Of a DNA stretch of 64,000 nucleotides, positions 1 to 11,139 are shown one piece after another. The position numbers and the translations under genes were made by a program. The notes below the pieces were generated by a model that saw nothing but the letters and a program-made list of their open reading frames with translations, was not told the origin of the DNA and ran no database searches. This DNA is from Zanthoxylum bungeanum. Taxonomy: Eukaryota > Streptophyta > Magnoliopsida > Sapindales > Rutaceae. The number at the start of each line of letters is the position of its first letter. Position 1 is the stretch's first letter. Where the stretch lies: positions 186,001-250,000 of the forward strand of contig SKCR01032771.1 of assembly GCA_019454045.1 (NCBI GenBank). Reading direction: 5' to 3'.

Positions 1-1074
1 TTCCAATGGCAATATGGGAAACTAACCCCTTAAACAAATCTCCTTCAATATTGAATTTATTTGGTTGTTTAGGAACCAAAATAAACTTAGCAAACATATA
101 GATAAATCAAAGAATTTACGTGGTTCGACGGAGGTTGGCTCCTACCTACTTTCACGGGAGAAATGGGTGGTATTTTATTACTGCTCGGGATCAAGACCAA
201 CCCGAGCTATAATGGAGAAATGAACTCATAATATGATAAAACACATCGGGTCTTACACAAGCCCGATATGATTCTCTCAAAGGGTCAGGTGACTAACCAG
301 CTTTCTCTCTCTATCACTAGTTCTTAAGCTCTTAGCTTTTTATAAGTAGTGAGATGCAAAAAATACTAATCCTTGAATTTGAGACTTCGAACCCTTTATA
401 TAGGCTTCCAAATTCACTATTTCACGGCCTCTAACATCATCCCATGTCACATTGCCATCATTTTCATCACAACCCTCCTCAACTACCCTTAAATTGGCTA
501 ATCAGATCAACTCATTTCACTGTTACTGCACCGGCCTATGGCGGCCTGTGGCGGCTCTGCTCTGCCACCTCACTGCCACTGAACCGGCCTATGGCGGCTA
601 GCATGAGCTACTTCCAATGAGAACCGTTGCTTTTCCACAATCATCAATAACCTTTAGAAGTTTATCTTCTCACCTAAGGCATACGTCACATGACTCCAAT
701 ACATGTCATCATGTGATCCCATCTTCGTTCCTCGGGTCGGCATACCGAGGCAGATGATACTATCAAAGCTCCATTTACCTCTCTCAACTACGTCGGGTTG
801 ACATATAGGGATTTCATCGGGTCGATTTCAATAAATTCCAAGAGAATCCCAAATTCATCACTTCTTCATGAGATTGGGTTGGCATCAATGACTGTCATAC
901 ATTCAATTTATCCATGGAAGAACCTCTCTGGATCATGCAGTCTTGCTCCTCTGTCAAATCCCTTTCTGTCTCCCCAGACCCTTGGGACTTTATCATCCAT
1001 TTTTGGCTAAGTACAACCCATTCCACCCTTCCTCGATATTTGAACCTTCATTGGGGTGAAAACCACCATCAACA
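1..1074. mobile_element. LTR fragment, TGTTGA...ATCAACA family (3' part)
   Basis: This LTR is cut by the left window edge. It shares the family hallmarks of the copies at 3991, 38674 and 40064: a stretch reading ttgaatttatttggttg near 50, the acgtggttcgg block near 119, a cacggg block near 155, and the terminal ATCAACA ending at 1074. The first bases visible here already lie inside the LTR, so its start and target duplication cannot be seen. No coding region is present; the two short open frames at 798-1099 are chance frames in LTR sequence. Transcriptional orientation and superfamily are not resolved. Confidence 0.6.
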
Positions 1075-1894
1075 ATACACATTAAGAAAATTTAGTTAAT
1101 ACAATTATTATAATAAATTTTACTTATATGTTTCCTAATCTAATATATCCTTAATTTTATTTATTAATCCAAATACAATTAATTAATGATAGTTTATATT
1201 TGTTGATAACAATGCACAATAAATAGTGATATATTAGAAAACTAAAAAATCTACTATCCTAATAAAAACAGAAAGTAGACTATAATTTAGGACGAAGGAA
1301 AAAGGAAAATATGTCTATCTTTATTGGACCGAGGGAGTATCATAAAGTAATGATAAATATTCATCACATCTTTATATTAATTTTGCTTCAATTCCCCATC
1401 ACATCCCTATAATTTGATAAATACCTCAAAATATCATTCTCTCTAAAGTTTTTGCCTAATTTGACAATTTTACCTTAATATTTTTAAATAATTAAAATAA
1501 ATGACAAAAAATTATTTTTAACAAAAAATTATTTAAATTAAGAAAGATTTAAAATTTTCAAAGTAAGCAAAAACTTTTTTTAAGAAAAAAGAAATATGAA
1601 AATTATTTAAATTAAGAAGGATTAACTATAAATATAATTATTTAATTATTATTTAAATTAACATTGTAATTATTAATTATGTAAAATGTATTTCATATGA
1701 GAGAAAATAATCGATTATTAAATTAGATTATTATTAGCATTTTTTATCTTTTCTAATTTAATTAAAGAAATGCTTCACATATTTTCATGTATATGAATTT
1801 AGTTGTGATTATATATAAACATACAAAAAATTAATTTAAATAAATAAAAATATAATAATTACGTACAAAATAAAGTTAAATTTCTCAATATGAA
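1075..1894. other. AT-rich intergenic DNA, no gene seen
   Basis: Very AT-rich sequence with frequent stops in all frames and short homopolymer runs. I see no gene, RNA or bounded mobile element here. Confidence 0.6.
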
Positions 1895-2800
1895 CATAAT
1901 TGTTAAATATATTTTAAATTCTTACAAAATAAATTGATTTTTTGTTTAATTATCTAAATAGAATAGGGGTAAAAAAATCAAATTCTATTAATAATTAAGT
2001 TACGGGAATGCGTTGATATATCTTACAAAATATAGTGATATAATGGACTTTAGAGTTAAAATATAGGGATATAAATGACATTTACCTGTAAAGTAATAGC
2101 TAGTTTAATTAGAATTTTGCAAAAGTAATAGACTAGATTAGATATGGCAGCCTATGAGCATAATTGTCAATATATTTTAAATTCTTATGAATTAAATTGA
2201 TTTTTTTGTTAAAATTTTTATATAATTCACATTTTTTTTGTTTAATTGTCTAAATTAAACAATAGTAAAAATGTCAAATTTTGTTAATAATTAAGTTTGG
2301 GGATCTGTTGAGATATTTTACAAATTATATGGATATAATGTGTTTTAGAGTCAAATATATAAGGATATTAGGATATAAATGACATTTACCCATAAAGTAA
2401 TAGCTAAATTAGAATTTTGCAAAAAGTAATTCACTAGATTAGATATGGAAGCCTATGAGCTTAATTGTTAACATATTAAAGTAATAGCTAGTTTAATTAG
2501 AATTTTGCAAAAGTAATAGATTAGATTAGATATGGAAGCCTATGAGCATAATTGTTAATATTTAAATTCTTATAATCTAAATTTAATTTTTTATTAAAAA
2601 TTTATATAATTCACATTTTTTTTAATTGTCTAAATAAAATAGGGATAAAAATATCAAATTCGGTTAATAATTAAATTAAGGAGATGTGTTGAGGTATTTT
2701 AGAAACTATAAAAATATAATGGAGTATTTAACTTTATAGCTAGTTTAATTAGAATTTTACAAAAATAATAGAGTAGATTAGACATGGAACCCTAGTTTTT
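1895..2800 (+). repeat. Degenerate tandem array, unit about 265-300 bp
   Basis: Successive units start with cataattgt or a variant at 1895, 2159, 2460 and 2547. Full units contain, in order, a ttaaattctta block, a ttaataattaa block, a gttgagatatttta-like block, gacatttacc, agaattttgcaaaa and gattagatatgg(a/c)agcctatgag. The copy at 2460 is cut to about 87 bp. The copies have diverged and the array is non-coding. Confidence 0.6.
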
Positions 2801-3007
2801 CATTATTATATAGATGGAATGTGTTATTTTAATTAATGTTGAACAATACTTCTAGAACGTGGAAAAAAAGTGAAGGTTAAAATATAAATATTTAAAGGTC
2901 ACTTTTTCGCATTTCCCTTTAAAAATATTCATTGGGTTTATGTAAATTTATGTTTTGTTTCCCTCTATATTACTATTTTATATTAAAATTCTATGTTTCT
3001 CTATTAC

Positions 3008-3178
3008 TTTTTTTTTTAGAATCGTTGGAAATCTTATCGTCAAACTACCCCTTTCGAGCTTAAGCGGATGAGATAAAACCTCTGACTGTCCTAAACTCTT
3101 ACAAAAAACGTATTCCCTGAATTCGAACTCATGACCTTAATGTTAGATTCTAAACCCTACACCACTAAGTCACGCTCG
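3008..3178 (-). mobile_element. tRNA-derived SINE
   Basis: Read on the minus strand, the copy begins with gagcgtgacttagtggtg (tRNA A-box-like) followed by gtcatgagttcgaattc (B-box-like). It then has a SINE body shared with the copies at 4938, 6329 and 41062, and ends in a poly-A tract (poly-T on +, from 3008). No clear target duplication was found. It is not a functional tRNA gene because no cloverleaf closes. Confidence 0.65.
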
Positions 3179-3190
3179 ATGGAGACTACT

Positions 3191-3966
3191 ATTTTCCTTT
3201 TACTTATTGCAAGTACATAACATAGTTATATATATATTTTTAAAAATAATAATAATAATAATAACATTTTTTTTCTTCCCAAAAAAAGACTACTAACATG
3301 GTTGTTAATTTTCAAAATACGTGATAAGAATGCATTGACTATAAAAATAATATGATAAGATATAATTATTGGAATGAACCTTCATTTCAAGTTTCCCTCC
3401 AAATCTCTATGAATCACACAGAAAATTCAAAGTCAAAAATGGTAATCTAAATAGTACCCTTTAATTTCAAATTTTCGTATCAAAAAAATCACAAATAAAA
3501 AATATTTATATATATTTTAAAGCACAAAAGTGACCTTATCGCCTAGTAGCAACAAAACGAAAAAAAAATTAAATAGACAAGCGAAAAATGAAGATTATGG
3601 AATTTTGAAATGGGTCCTCTTTGAACGGTTGGTACTAAACATACCATGAAACTTGAAAGTACCCTATAATTTTCTTAAGTACAAGATCATCAAAATTATT
3701 GTTATGTGGCAACAAAGACAACAAATTAATTATCAAATCATTAAAAAAAAAAAAGATAATCAATTGATACATATTTTATAAGTTTGGATGAGATAGGAAA
3801 TTTTGCCTGCTAAACACAATTTTTACCTCTAATTATTATGTTAAATCGGGTGATTACGAGTATAAAACGCATTCACAGTCAATTCCTTCCCACAAAATTG
3901 AAAAAGGGATTGTCACACTCACAGTATAGTTAAATTTGTAATGCGAGAAATGTCGTTCACTAAATT
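3191..3966. other. AT-rich intergenic DNA, no gene seen
   Basis: AT-rich spacer with (AAT)n near 3248-3263 and poly-A runs. No gene or bounded element is recognisable. Confidence 0.55.
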
Positions 3967-3990
3967 AATATATATATATATATATATATA
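3967..3990. repeat. (TA)n microsatellite, left of solo LTR
   Basis: An uninterrupted TA dinucleotide tract. The solo LTR at 3991-4787 sits inside it; the tract resumes at 4788. Confidence 0.9.
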
Positions 3991-4787
3991 TGTTGACGGC
4001 GGATTTTGGTCTCAGGGTAATATGGGAATATCACTCCCGAGGAAATCCTCCTTCAATAGTGAATTTGTTTGGTTATGGGGGACCAAAGGCAAATTTAGCA
4101 AAAAACAGATAAACACACCAATCAACAAAAAGATTTAACATGGTTCGGTGGATTTGGATCCGACCTACGTCCACGGACACAAACGGGATGGTACTTTTAT
4201 TGCTGAAACTCGTATCTCTTGTATCTCTCGTGCTTTACAAGTTTAATCACAATGAGATTGATATTGATTCTCATGCTGATATTGTTTCTCTTCTTTTCCA
4301 CTCTCCTTAAGCATACTCTACCCTCCTATTTATAATAGTGCAGAAATCAGATTCCTTCTTTTACAAGGGTTTCCTAGTTGAAACAATTTCCCTTTCCCAT
4401 AAGGATTCCTAGTCAAAAAACTACATTTACTTCCTTTATCATACTAGGACATTGACTTACTAGTTTACCCCATGAAAGTAGGATAACTTATTATCTTATC
4501 TCATATGGATAGAATGCCTTATTTTCCCGAACATGTCTTGCCCTATGCTCGGTCTTCATGTGGTTGGTCATAATAGTCTTTTGTACTGAGAATGCTGCTG
4601 TCGACCTGATAATTGCCCGGTCATCTTGAACTCAAGTGCTCGGTCACTAACCGTAAAGTTCCCGGCCTCTTACTGTTGACTCTTTAGTGGTCGGGTCGGC
4701 ATCAATAATCTTGACTGAGAAGTGAATTACCTTTTTTACCCCTATCGTGCTGCTTAAATAACATAGTGCCTGAAAACACCATCAACA
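3991..4787. mobile_element. Solo LTR, TGTTGA...ATCAACA family
   Basis: A 797-bp unit starting TGTTGACGG and ending CCATCAACA, so its tips are the inverted pair TGTTGA/TCAACA. It is bracketed by the 5-bp duplication atata (3986-3990 and 4788-4792). That duplication is weakly informative because the target is a TA microsatellite. Internally it has the family block near 4140 (tggttcggtgg) and the tacgtccacgg block near 4165. No internal retrotransposon region or coding capacity remains, which fits LTR-LTR recombination. Confidence 0.75.

Positions 4788-4829
<42 letters not shown>
4788..4829. repeat. (TA)n microsatellite, right of solo LTR
   Basis: Continuation of the TA tract after the solo LTR, with one tta interruption near 4791-4794. 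Confidence 0.9.
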
Positions 4830-4835
<6 letters not shown>

Positions 4836-4885
4836 TAATTAATTATATATGTGTATGTGTTTTTAGTAGAGAACAAGCTGAATGC

Positions 4886-5157
4886 AAAATAGAAAGAGAT
4901 AATGCATGAAAGAGCCATTGATGTGTTCATTGGAGGGGATCTCAGGGAGCGTGGCTTGGTGGTGTAGTATTCAGGATCTCATCTTGAGGTCTCGGGTTCG
5001 AATCCAGGGAGCGCGATTCCTATAAGAGTCTGAGAAAATCGGAGATTTTATATATTCCGCTTAAACCTGGAAAGAATAATTTGACGATTTCAAAAAAATA
5101 TATATAAAATAGGAAGAGATAATGCATGAAAGAGCCATTGGTGTGTTCATTGGAGGG
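4886..5157 (+). repeat. 52-bp direct repeats flanking a SINE
   Basis: The sequence from aaaatagaaagag to cattggaggg occurs at 4886-4937 and again at 5106-5157 with two mismatches. Everything between them is the SINE at 4938-5105. SINE target duplications are usually about 5-20 bp, so this is unusually long. Confidence 0.75.
4938..5105 (+). mobile_element. tRNA-derived SINE between long direct repeats
   Basis: It has an A-box-like gcgtggcttggtggtg near 4950 and a B-box-like ggtctcgggttcgaatcc near 4990, then the conserved SINE body with cgcttaaacctgg and gacgatttc, and an A-rich tail. It has the same body as the copies at 3008, 6329 and 41062. RNA polymerase III internal promoter boxes are expected for this class; current activity is unknown. 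Confidence 0.75.
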
Positions 5158-5588
5158 TGGTTTGGTAGTGAGGTGGATTTCTTGAAATGAAAGGATTCTT
5201 TTTTGGTAATCCTCTTTTTCGAGACTTGACCACATTTTTATGAAAAAAAAAAAGTATGTCCCAATCTTTATCTCTATTCTTGTTACTATTTCTTGTTCTC
5301 AAGTTTCTATATTTATTTTTAGTGCTTTCTCGGAAGTGGGGTTTTATTATCTTGAATTTTATTTTGTTGAAATTGGAATATCCTTTACTTCAACATTGAA
5401 CAAGATAAGAGTCACCACCTGTTACTATCATTACTATTAATTCTTTTTCTAATTTTTCAAAAATATTTTCCAAGTTTCTCTCTAAGTGATCTCTTTGGAT
5501 ATAAAATTCTTTCATTAGAAAAAAATAATTAAATATGAGAAAGAGATAGAATTAGAAAGGTGCAATTAAGGGGCATGGTGGTGGTCAC

Positions 5589-6291
5589 TAGGGGTGGCGC
5601 GGTTCGGTTTGTTCGGTTTTTGCTAAAAACCGAACCAAACCATATTTTACGGTTCGGATTTTTTACCTCTCAAACCAAACCATTAAATAACGGTTTGGTT
5701 CGGATTGAAAATTTTTTAAACCAGCGGTTTACGGATCGGTTCGGTTCGGTTTACGGATTAATTATATTAAAACAAATTTTCATCTACTTAAGTGAAGACA
5801 AAAAAAAAAAAAAAAAAAAAGAGGCACAATTAATTCTTGTATTTTTTTAGAAATTACCCCGAATAATGATGTTACCATCATTCTAATTAAGAGACAAATT
5901 CAACATCTTATTTTCAAGAATAATGATGCTATCATAACACAAAAGTTAAGAATAAAAGTATTAACAAATAAATTGAAGAATAAAAGTATTAACAAATAAA
6001 TATATTAACAAAAAATTTAAAATAAAAGTATTAACATACTAATAAAAAAAATATATAATAAAATTAAAAGAAAAATAATTTTTTTTTTATAAAAATAAAT
6101 AATTTTTTTATTATACGGTTCGGTTCGGTTTTAACAGTGCGGTTCGGATTAGCTCCTGAACCGAACCGTAAACCGTTTGGGGTGGGCCAATCCGAACCGC
6201 AAACCGAACCGTTAGAAAAAAACCGTAAATTCGGTCCGGTTTGGTCCGGTTGCGGTTTGGTCGGTTCGGTCGGTTTTTTTGCCCACCCCTA
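5589..6291. mobile_element. hAT-type MITE, family A (GGTTCGGTT-rich)
   Basis: A 703-bp element with terminal inverted repeats TAGGGGTGG / CCACCCCTA and sub-terminal arrays of GGTTCGG on the left and CCGAACC on the right. It is flanked by an exact 8-bp target duplication, GTGGTCAC, at 5581-5588 and 6292-6299. An 8-bp duplication and these tips are typical of the hAT superfamily. There is no transposase; the short open frames at 5560-5850 and 6111-6308 follow the repeat words and are not genes. It shares internal sequence with the copy at 17751-18508. Confidence 0.9.
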
Positions 6292-6328
6292 GTGGTCACA
6301 CACATCACTTAATAGTGTCCTAAGAACC

Positions 6329-6502
6329 TTTTTTTTTTTTTTTTGAAACCCCGCCACCAAATCATTCATTCTGGGCCGCGGCGCAGGTAAAACCACCGGC
6401 TTCCCAGGCTCTTACAAGAAGTGCACCTCCTATTTCGAACCCAGAACCTCAAGGTGAGAACCTGAACCCCTACAACACCAAGCCACACTCCTCCTTGGTG
6501 AC
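6329..6502 (-). mobile_element. tRNA-derived SINE with 14-bp target duplication
   Basis: On the minus strand the copy starts near the A-box-like gagtgtggcttggtgttg, carries a B-box-like ggttctgggttcgaaat, and ends in a poly-A tail (poly-T from 6329). An exact 14-bp duplication, gtgtcctaagaacc, lies at 6315-6328 and 6503-6516. It inserted within 40 bp of the family A MITE. Confidence 0.85.
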
Positions 6503-6516
6503 GTGTCCTAAGAACC

Positions 6517-7916
6517 CTTACTAAGACTCATAAATAAATAATGGGTCCTTATTGTTTGCTTCTAATTAGCAAGTCGTTGGGTAGTTATATCTCATTAATG
6601 AACGCCCCATATGCCCTTATTAACTACCATATTTCTATCATTTTTTTGCTATAATATTAATGGGAAAATGAGCGACACTCTCTTAATATTCGGTGAAAAT
6701 AAACGAAATCTCTATTCATATTTTAAAATTAACCGAAATTTTCCTCATATTTTATAATAAATAAAAATATTTATAACAAAAAACTCATCTATGGGGTTTC
6801 GCTCAATTTTCTTAAACATCACGAGAGTTTTACTATATTCCCCCTAATATTGAATTATAAATTTGACTTTGACTAATTATAATCGTCATTTTGAAGTACA
6901 CACATTTAAATTATATATAAAATAAAAAAAAAAGTAGAACAAATAAGATTAACGCGAATTATCCAAAATGACATACGAATAATGTTCAATGTCAAATAAA
7001 TGATGATACTAATCTCTATCAAAATCAAATTTGTTGCACATTTATAAAATGTGAAAACAAGATTTTGATTTTGATTTTGATTTTGATTTTTGGCATTTGA
7101 GAGAAATATAAAAAAAAAATGAAGATTTTGAATTGTAGCCAAAAGTAATAAAGTTAGACCACTTTCTAGGTTTGGCTAAGCTTGGGTAAAAGCTCTAGCT
7201 CACTGCCTTGGCTAAATTTGATACTAAATTTTTTCCTTCTTCGATCCAAGATATGGTCCCATGTGAATCAAATTCGGATTTGAGCCTAATTAACTAGATG
7301 GGAAATTTTCTTGTCCATTTTATGCTTTTGAGTAAACTAATTACTGTTTATTTTCAATAAAGGGGATTACATTATAATTGAGATTTGAATCTTTCTACTT
7401 AAAGTGAAAGTGATTATAATTAAAGTTGGGATAGTTTCACATTCTGTTGTGGAAACTATAAGAGGGTTTTCATGCATGTTTTTGTTGTATCTATTGTCAA
7501 AGAATCCACATAGTCGATTATAATTCGTTTCAATTAAAATATAATTTTATCATCCCACCGAATCAAACACGATAATAAACATGATCAACTGATGAATAAA
7601 AAATTATAATATCGTGTTGCATATGCACAATTTAATATTTTACTTTTTGATGCTTTATCTATTTAATCTTTTTTTTCCCTTTTTGAGATTGTTTTTAAAC
7701 CTCTATATATACATCCCCCTTCGATTCAAGAGTGAACATATATATATCTTTCTCTTTTATTGAAAAGATATGCTATTACCTTAAAGAGCATTGAATTTTA
7801 TTTTATTTTTTGAAAAATAGAATAACATGAAGAGATTGATTGACCTAATTACAAATATCATTTAAGAGATGAATCAGATTAATTCATGTCAGGTGACGGT
7901 GAGGCTTCCTTGTGTT
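6517..7916. other. AT-rich intergenic DNA, no gene seen
   Basis: No credible gene. The only structured piece is a (GATTTT)n tract at 7061-7091, which explains the Asn-Gln-rich open frame there. Confidence 0.55.
7061..7091. repeat. (GATTTT)n microsatellite
   Basis: Five hexanucleotide units in a row. Confidence 0.85.
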
Positions 7917-7924
7917 CCTCCTAT

Positions 7925-8829
7925 TAAGGGTGTGCATCGGTCGGTTCGGTCGGTTAATCCTTGATTTTTTAACCGTAACCGAAATTTTCGGTTAAATAAA
8001 AGTGTGACCGATTTAACCAATTTATGACACATAACCATTAACCAATTAACCATTATATTTCGGTCGGTTATGGTTAATTCGGTTATTAACCAATCCAATA
8101 AATTAAAATTTAATATTTTTTATAATTTTTAATTAGTAAAATTATATATGATGTAGGTTGGTTCTATCGATTTTTTCGGAACATTTCAACCAGTCGAACC
8201 ACTGACGCATTAAATTTTTTGGATCACTAATTCGATTACATATCTGATTCTAAAAATATCGATTCTAACTAACATTTGATTAAATATATCTATATTTAAT
8301 TACATGCGAGAGAAATATTTTTTAAACCCTCGATGATTGTCACGGTCTCAGATTTCCTTCCAAACCTGCCATGTTAGAAATTTTAAGGGTCACGAATCCA
8401 CCACGATGCAAAATCTACACATTTGAAATTTTATGTATTTTTACCTTTAAATTCTTGAGAGAAATTAAAAAGAGTCAAAACCAAGCTGTTAATGCAGCTT
8501 GTCATTTGAATTTTATTAATTTTATTTTCGGGTAGTATTATCAAATAATATAACTACAACCAATTGAGAGTTTACATGCATACTATCTTAACTCTAAAAA
8601 ATTAAAGGATTCGCACGCTATATATATATATATATATATATATGGTTTAATTTCGGTTAATCGGTCAGTTCGGTTATACGAATCTCATAACCGTAACCGA
8701 ACTGAATAATCGAAAAAGTTAAAAAATTTAACCGCAATAACCGATTTAACCGAATTAACCGAACCGTAATAAAAAAATGGGTCAAAACGGTTCGGTTAAT
8801 CTGTTAAAACCGATTAATGTACACCCCTA
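7925..8829. mobile_element. hAT-type MITE, family C (TCGGTTAACCG-rich)
   Basis: A 905-bp element starting TAAGGGTGTGCATCGG and ending in the near-inverse ...TGTACACCCCTA. It is flanked by an exact 8-bp duplication, CCTCCTAT, at 7917-7924 and 8830-8837. Its sub-terminal regions are dense in CGGTTAA / TTAACCG words. It contains a (TA)n tract at 8619-8643 and no transposase. Its internal sequence differs from family A. Confidence 0.85.
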
Positions 8830-8837
8830 CCTCCTAT

Positions 8838-9340
8838 AACCTAAAACTTCTTCTTTAAAGTAATTTTTCAACCTGGATTTTAAATGGATATATCAATACA
8901 AGTCTCAATAGTCTTCTGATTTTAATTTTACTAGCACATAATCCATACTTTGTGCGGGTTGAACATATATTTTATATATTAATCTTGTAAATACTCTGGA
9001 TCTTGTTGGTTTATAGTTTAAATGAGACAATTGATTTAATTACACGTAATATTTATGCCTCGTTCGTTTGTCTCTCAATTCTCAAATAATATTTCTAATT
9101 CATTGTGCAAGAGCTAATATTCAGAGTCTACATCTTGACGCATAGTAAATAAAAAAATATAAAAAAATTCAAAATAAAATAACAAATAATATTAGCCCGG
9201 AATCCAAAAAATTGGTTAGGTTTTGTGGGCGGCCACTATTTAGGTTTCTTATTTTAATAAGAGATTATATTTTTATATTGTAATAAATTTTTTATTTTAA
9301 TATTTTAATAATAAAAACATTAATTTAAAGATTATGTATC
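8838..9340. other. AT-rich intergenic DNA, no gene seen
   Basis: Spacer upstream of the LTR element at 9346. The stretch 9240-9330 resembles the AT repeat words at 14750-15500 on the other side, as expected if the element landed in one AT-rich block. Confidence 0.5.
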
Positions 9341-9345
9341 ATGTG

Positions 9346-9961
9346 TGTACGGGCCAAATTTGGTCCAAGGTTAATTTCGACCTTTTGCCTCAGGCCCACT
9401 GCTAAATGCACCCCCGAAACCCCCTAACCGAACCCAAAGACATTGTGCAGGCCCAGGCTCGGAGTAAACATAATACCCAAAGACCGATACCTGAACCCCT
9501 TTAAATACCAACCCATGAAACGTCCAGACCCATAACTACCCTTCATGACTGCCCATAATTGCCTCTTCACGACTCGACTGTTACAATCACCCAAAACGTA
9601 TAAACAATTAAGGCATTCATGAGTCCCACCTCGAATCGCCTATAAGAGGAACCAAAGTACAGAAGAGAAGGGGCATGTAAGCTCTTCTACCCATAGCTCA
9701 AGCAATATTCTCTCTATAGACCTCCTACCTACAGCCCACACGGTAGCTCACATGAATCAAGGTAATCTCTAAGCTTGCTCCTCCTTCAACGGTATTACTA
9801 GATCACTTTCATCACTGACTTGAGCGTCGGAGTGCCCCCGGCACCCACCACACCGGTGGGTAGTCTACTCCCGATCACTTTACCTTTGTTTTGCAGGATC
9901 GCTAGTGCCCTCAACCTACAAATTCTTGATTGTGGACCTCGGGCGAAAACCAGCATCCACA
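9346..9961 (+). repeat. 5' LTR
   Basis: Starts TGTACGGGCC and ends GCATCCACA, directly before the PBS. It matches the LTR at 14136-14740 almost base for base, with a handful of substitutions and small gaps (for example ggagtaaacataat against gagaaacatcat near 9460/14240). Confidence 0.9.
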
Positions 9962-9962
9962 A

Positions 9963-9982
9963 TTTGGCGCCCACCGTGGGGC
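9963..9982 (+). other. Primer-binding site
   Basis: tttggcgcccaccgtggggc immediately follows the 5' LTR. The TGGCGCC start is the usual form of plant Ty3-type primer-binding sites, where a tRNA 3' end pairs. I did not assign the tRNA. Confidence 0.75.
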
Positions 9983-10042
9983 CTTAGCGATTCATATTAG
10001 ACGAAGATCTCTCAGTCTACGATCCCTTCAACACAGCTGCAC

Positions 10043-11139
10043 ATGGCTTCTAACAGCGATCAGACATTAGATCCTATGGCCTCTCAATTGGACATTCTAC
10101 AAGAACGATTACGAGTCTTATAGGAGGAAAATTCAGCCATGCGAATCTCCAATATAACCCTACAGAAGCAACTGGAGCAAATCTCTTCAACCTCCCGACA
10201 ACCTGATTCTACAAACCTTCCCGGCAATCCCACAATCCCCACCAATCTCTTGGGGGCATTCAACAATGTGACAAGTGACAATCTGCCATCAGACAACCAT
10301 CCACCAAATCAAGAAAGAAGTCAACATATTTCCTCAACCGACCAAGCACGGCAAGTTGCCTCTACCATGCGCAAGGAAATGCAGGAGTTCAAAGATGCAA
10401 TTCTCTCCAGCCTACCTGGTGTCAGACTACCAGTGAGAAAAATCTGAGCCGCACGATCTCAGATACCCCATTTTTGGACACCATCACTTCCACCGAACTA
10501 CCAAGGAAGTTCAGTCCTCCAGATATGAAGCTATATGACGGATCCACAGACACGAACGATCATGTGATCCATTACAAATACAAGATGATGTCGACTGATC
10601 TGGCTCCTCATCAATGGGTAGCTGGAATGTGTAGAGGATTCGGAGAAACATTGGCGGGCCCAGCCCTCACTTGGTTCCTCAATCTATCTTACAGGACTAT
10701 TGGGTCATATCAGGAACTAGCTGATAAATTTTTGGAGCATTTTGCAAGTTCTTGCAAGCTTGAGAAGACCACCAATGACCTTAATGCAATCCAACAACAG
10801 AGAGGGGAGTCCTTGCGAAGCTACGTGGCTCGCTTCAATAAAGAAATGATAACAATCTCAGATCTCTATCAGCCTACTGCAGTGGAAGCATTCAGAAATG
10901 GTTACTTTCAGAAAGTGGACTCTATAAAAAGCTCACTAAATTTCGATGCTACACTATGGATCATGCCATGGCCAAGGCTCAAATTGAGATTAGATGGGAG
11001 GAGGATAAAAGAAACAAGAAAAGAGATAATTACATCAGCCATCACAATGAGAGAACCTCAAATCCGCCCAAGCGACCCTACAACTGATATGCTAGCAATG
11101 TACTTCAATAAAGTGATACTTGATGTAATTAGTCAATAA
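10043..11139 (+). pseudogene. gag pseudogene (retrotransposon gag domain)
   Basis: The first ATG is at 10043. Its frame meets an in-frame TAG at 10121, resumes as open sequence to a TGA at 10445, and the homologous reading then continues in another frame from about 10440 to 11139. The stretch 10495-10920 matches the retrotransposon gag domain: a KFSPPDMKLYDGSTD start, then hydrophobic and charged helices with GPALTWFLNLS and an RGESLRSYVARFN segment. A further frame change is likely near 10940-10990, because the alternative frame there gives a charged, gag-like tail. No zinc knuckle is visible. At least two breaks mean this copy makes no full Gag. Confidence 0.85.

Noticed and set aside
4945..5015. 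Possible tRNA gene
   Set aside because: A and B boxes are present, but the arms do not close into a cloverleaf and the sequence continues into a SINE body with an A-rich tail.
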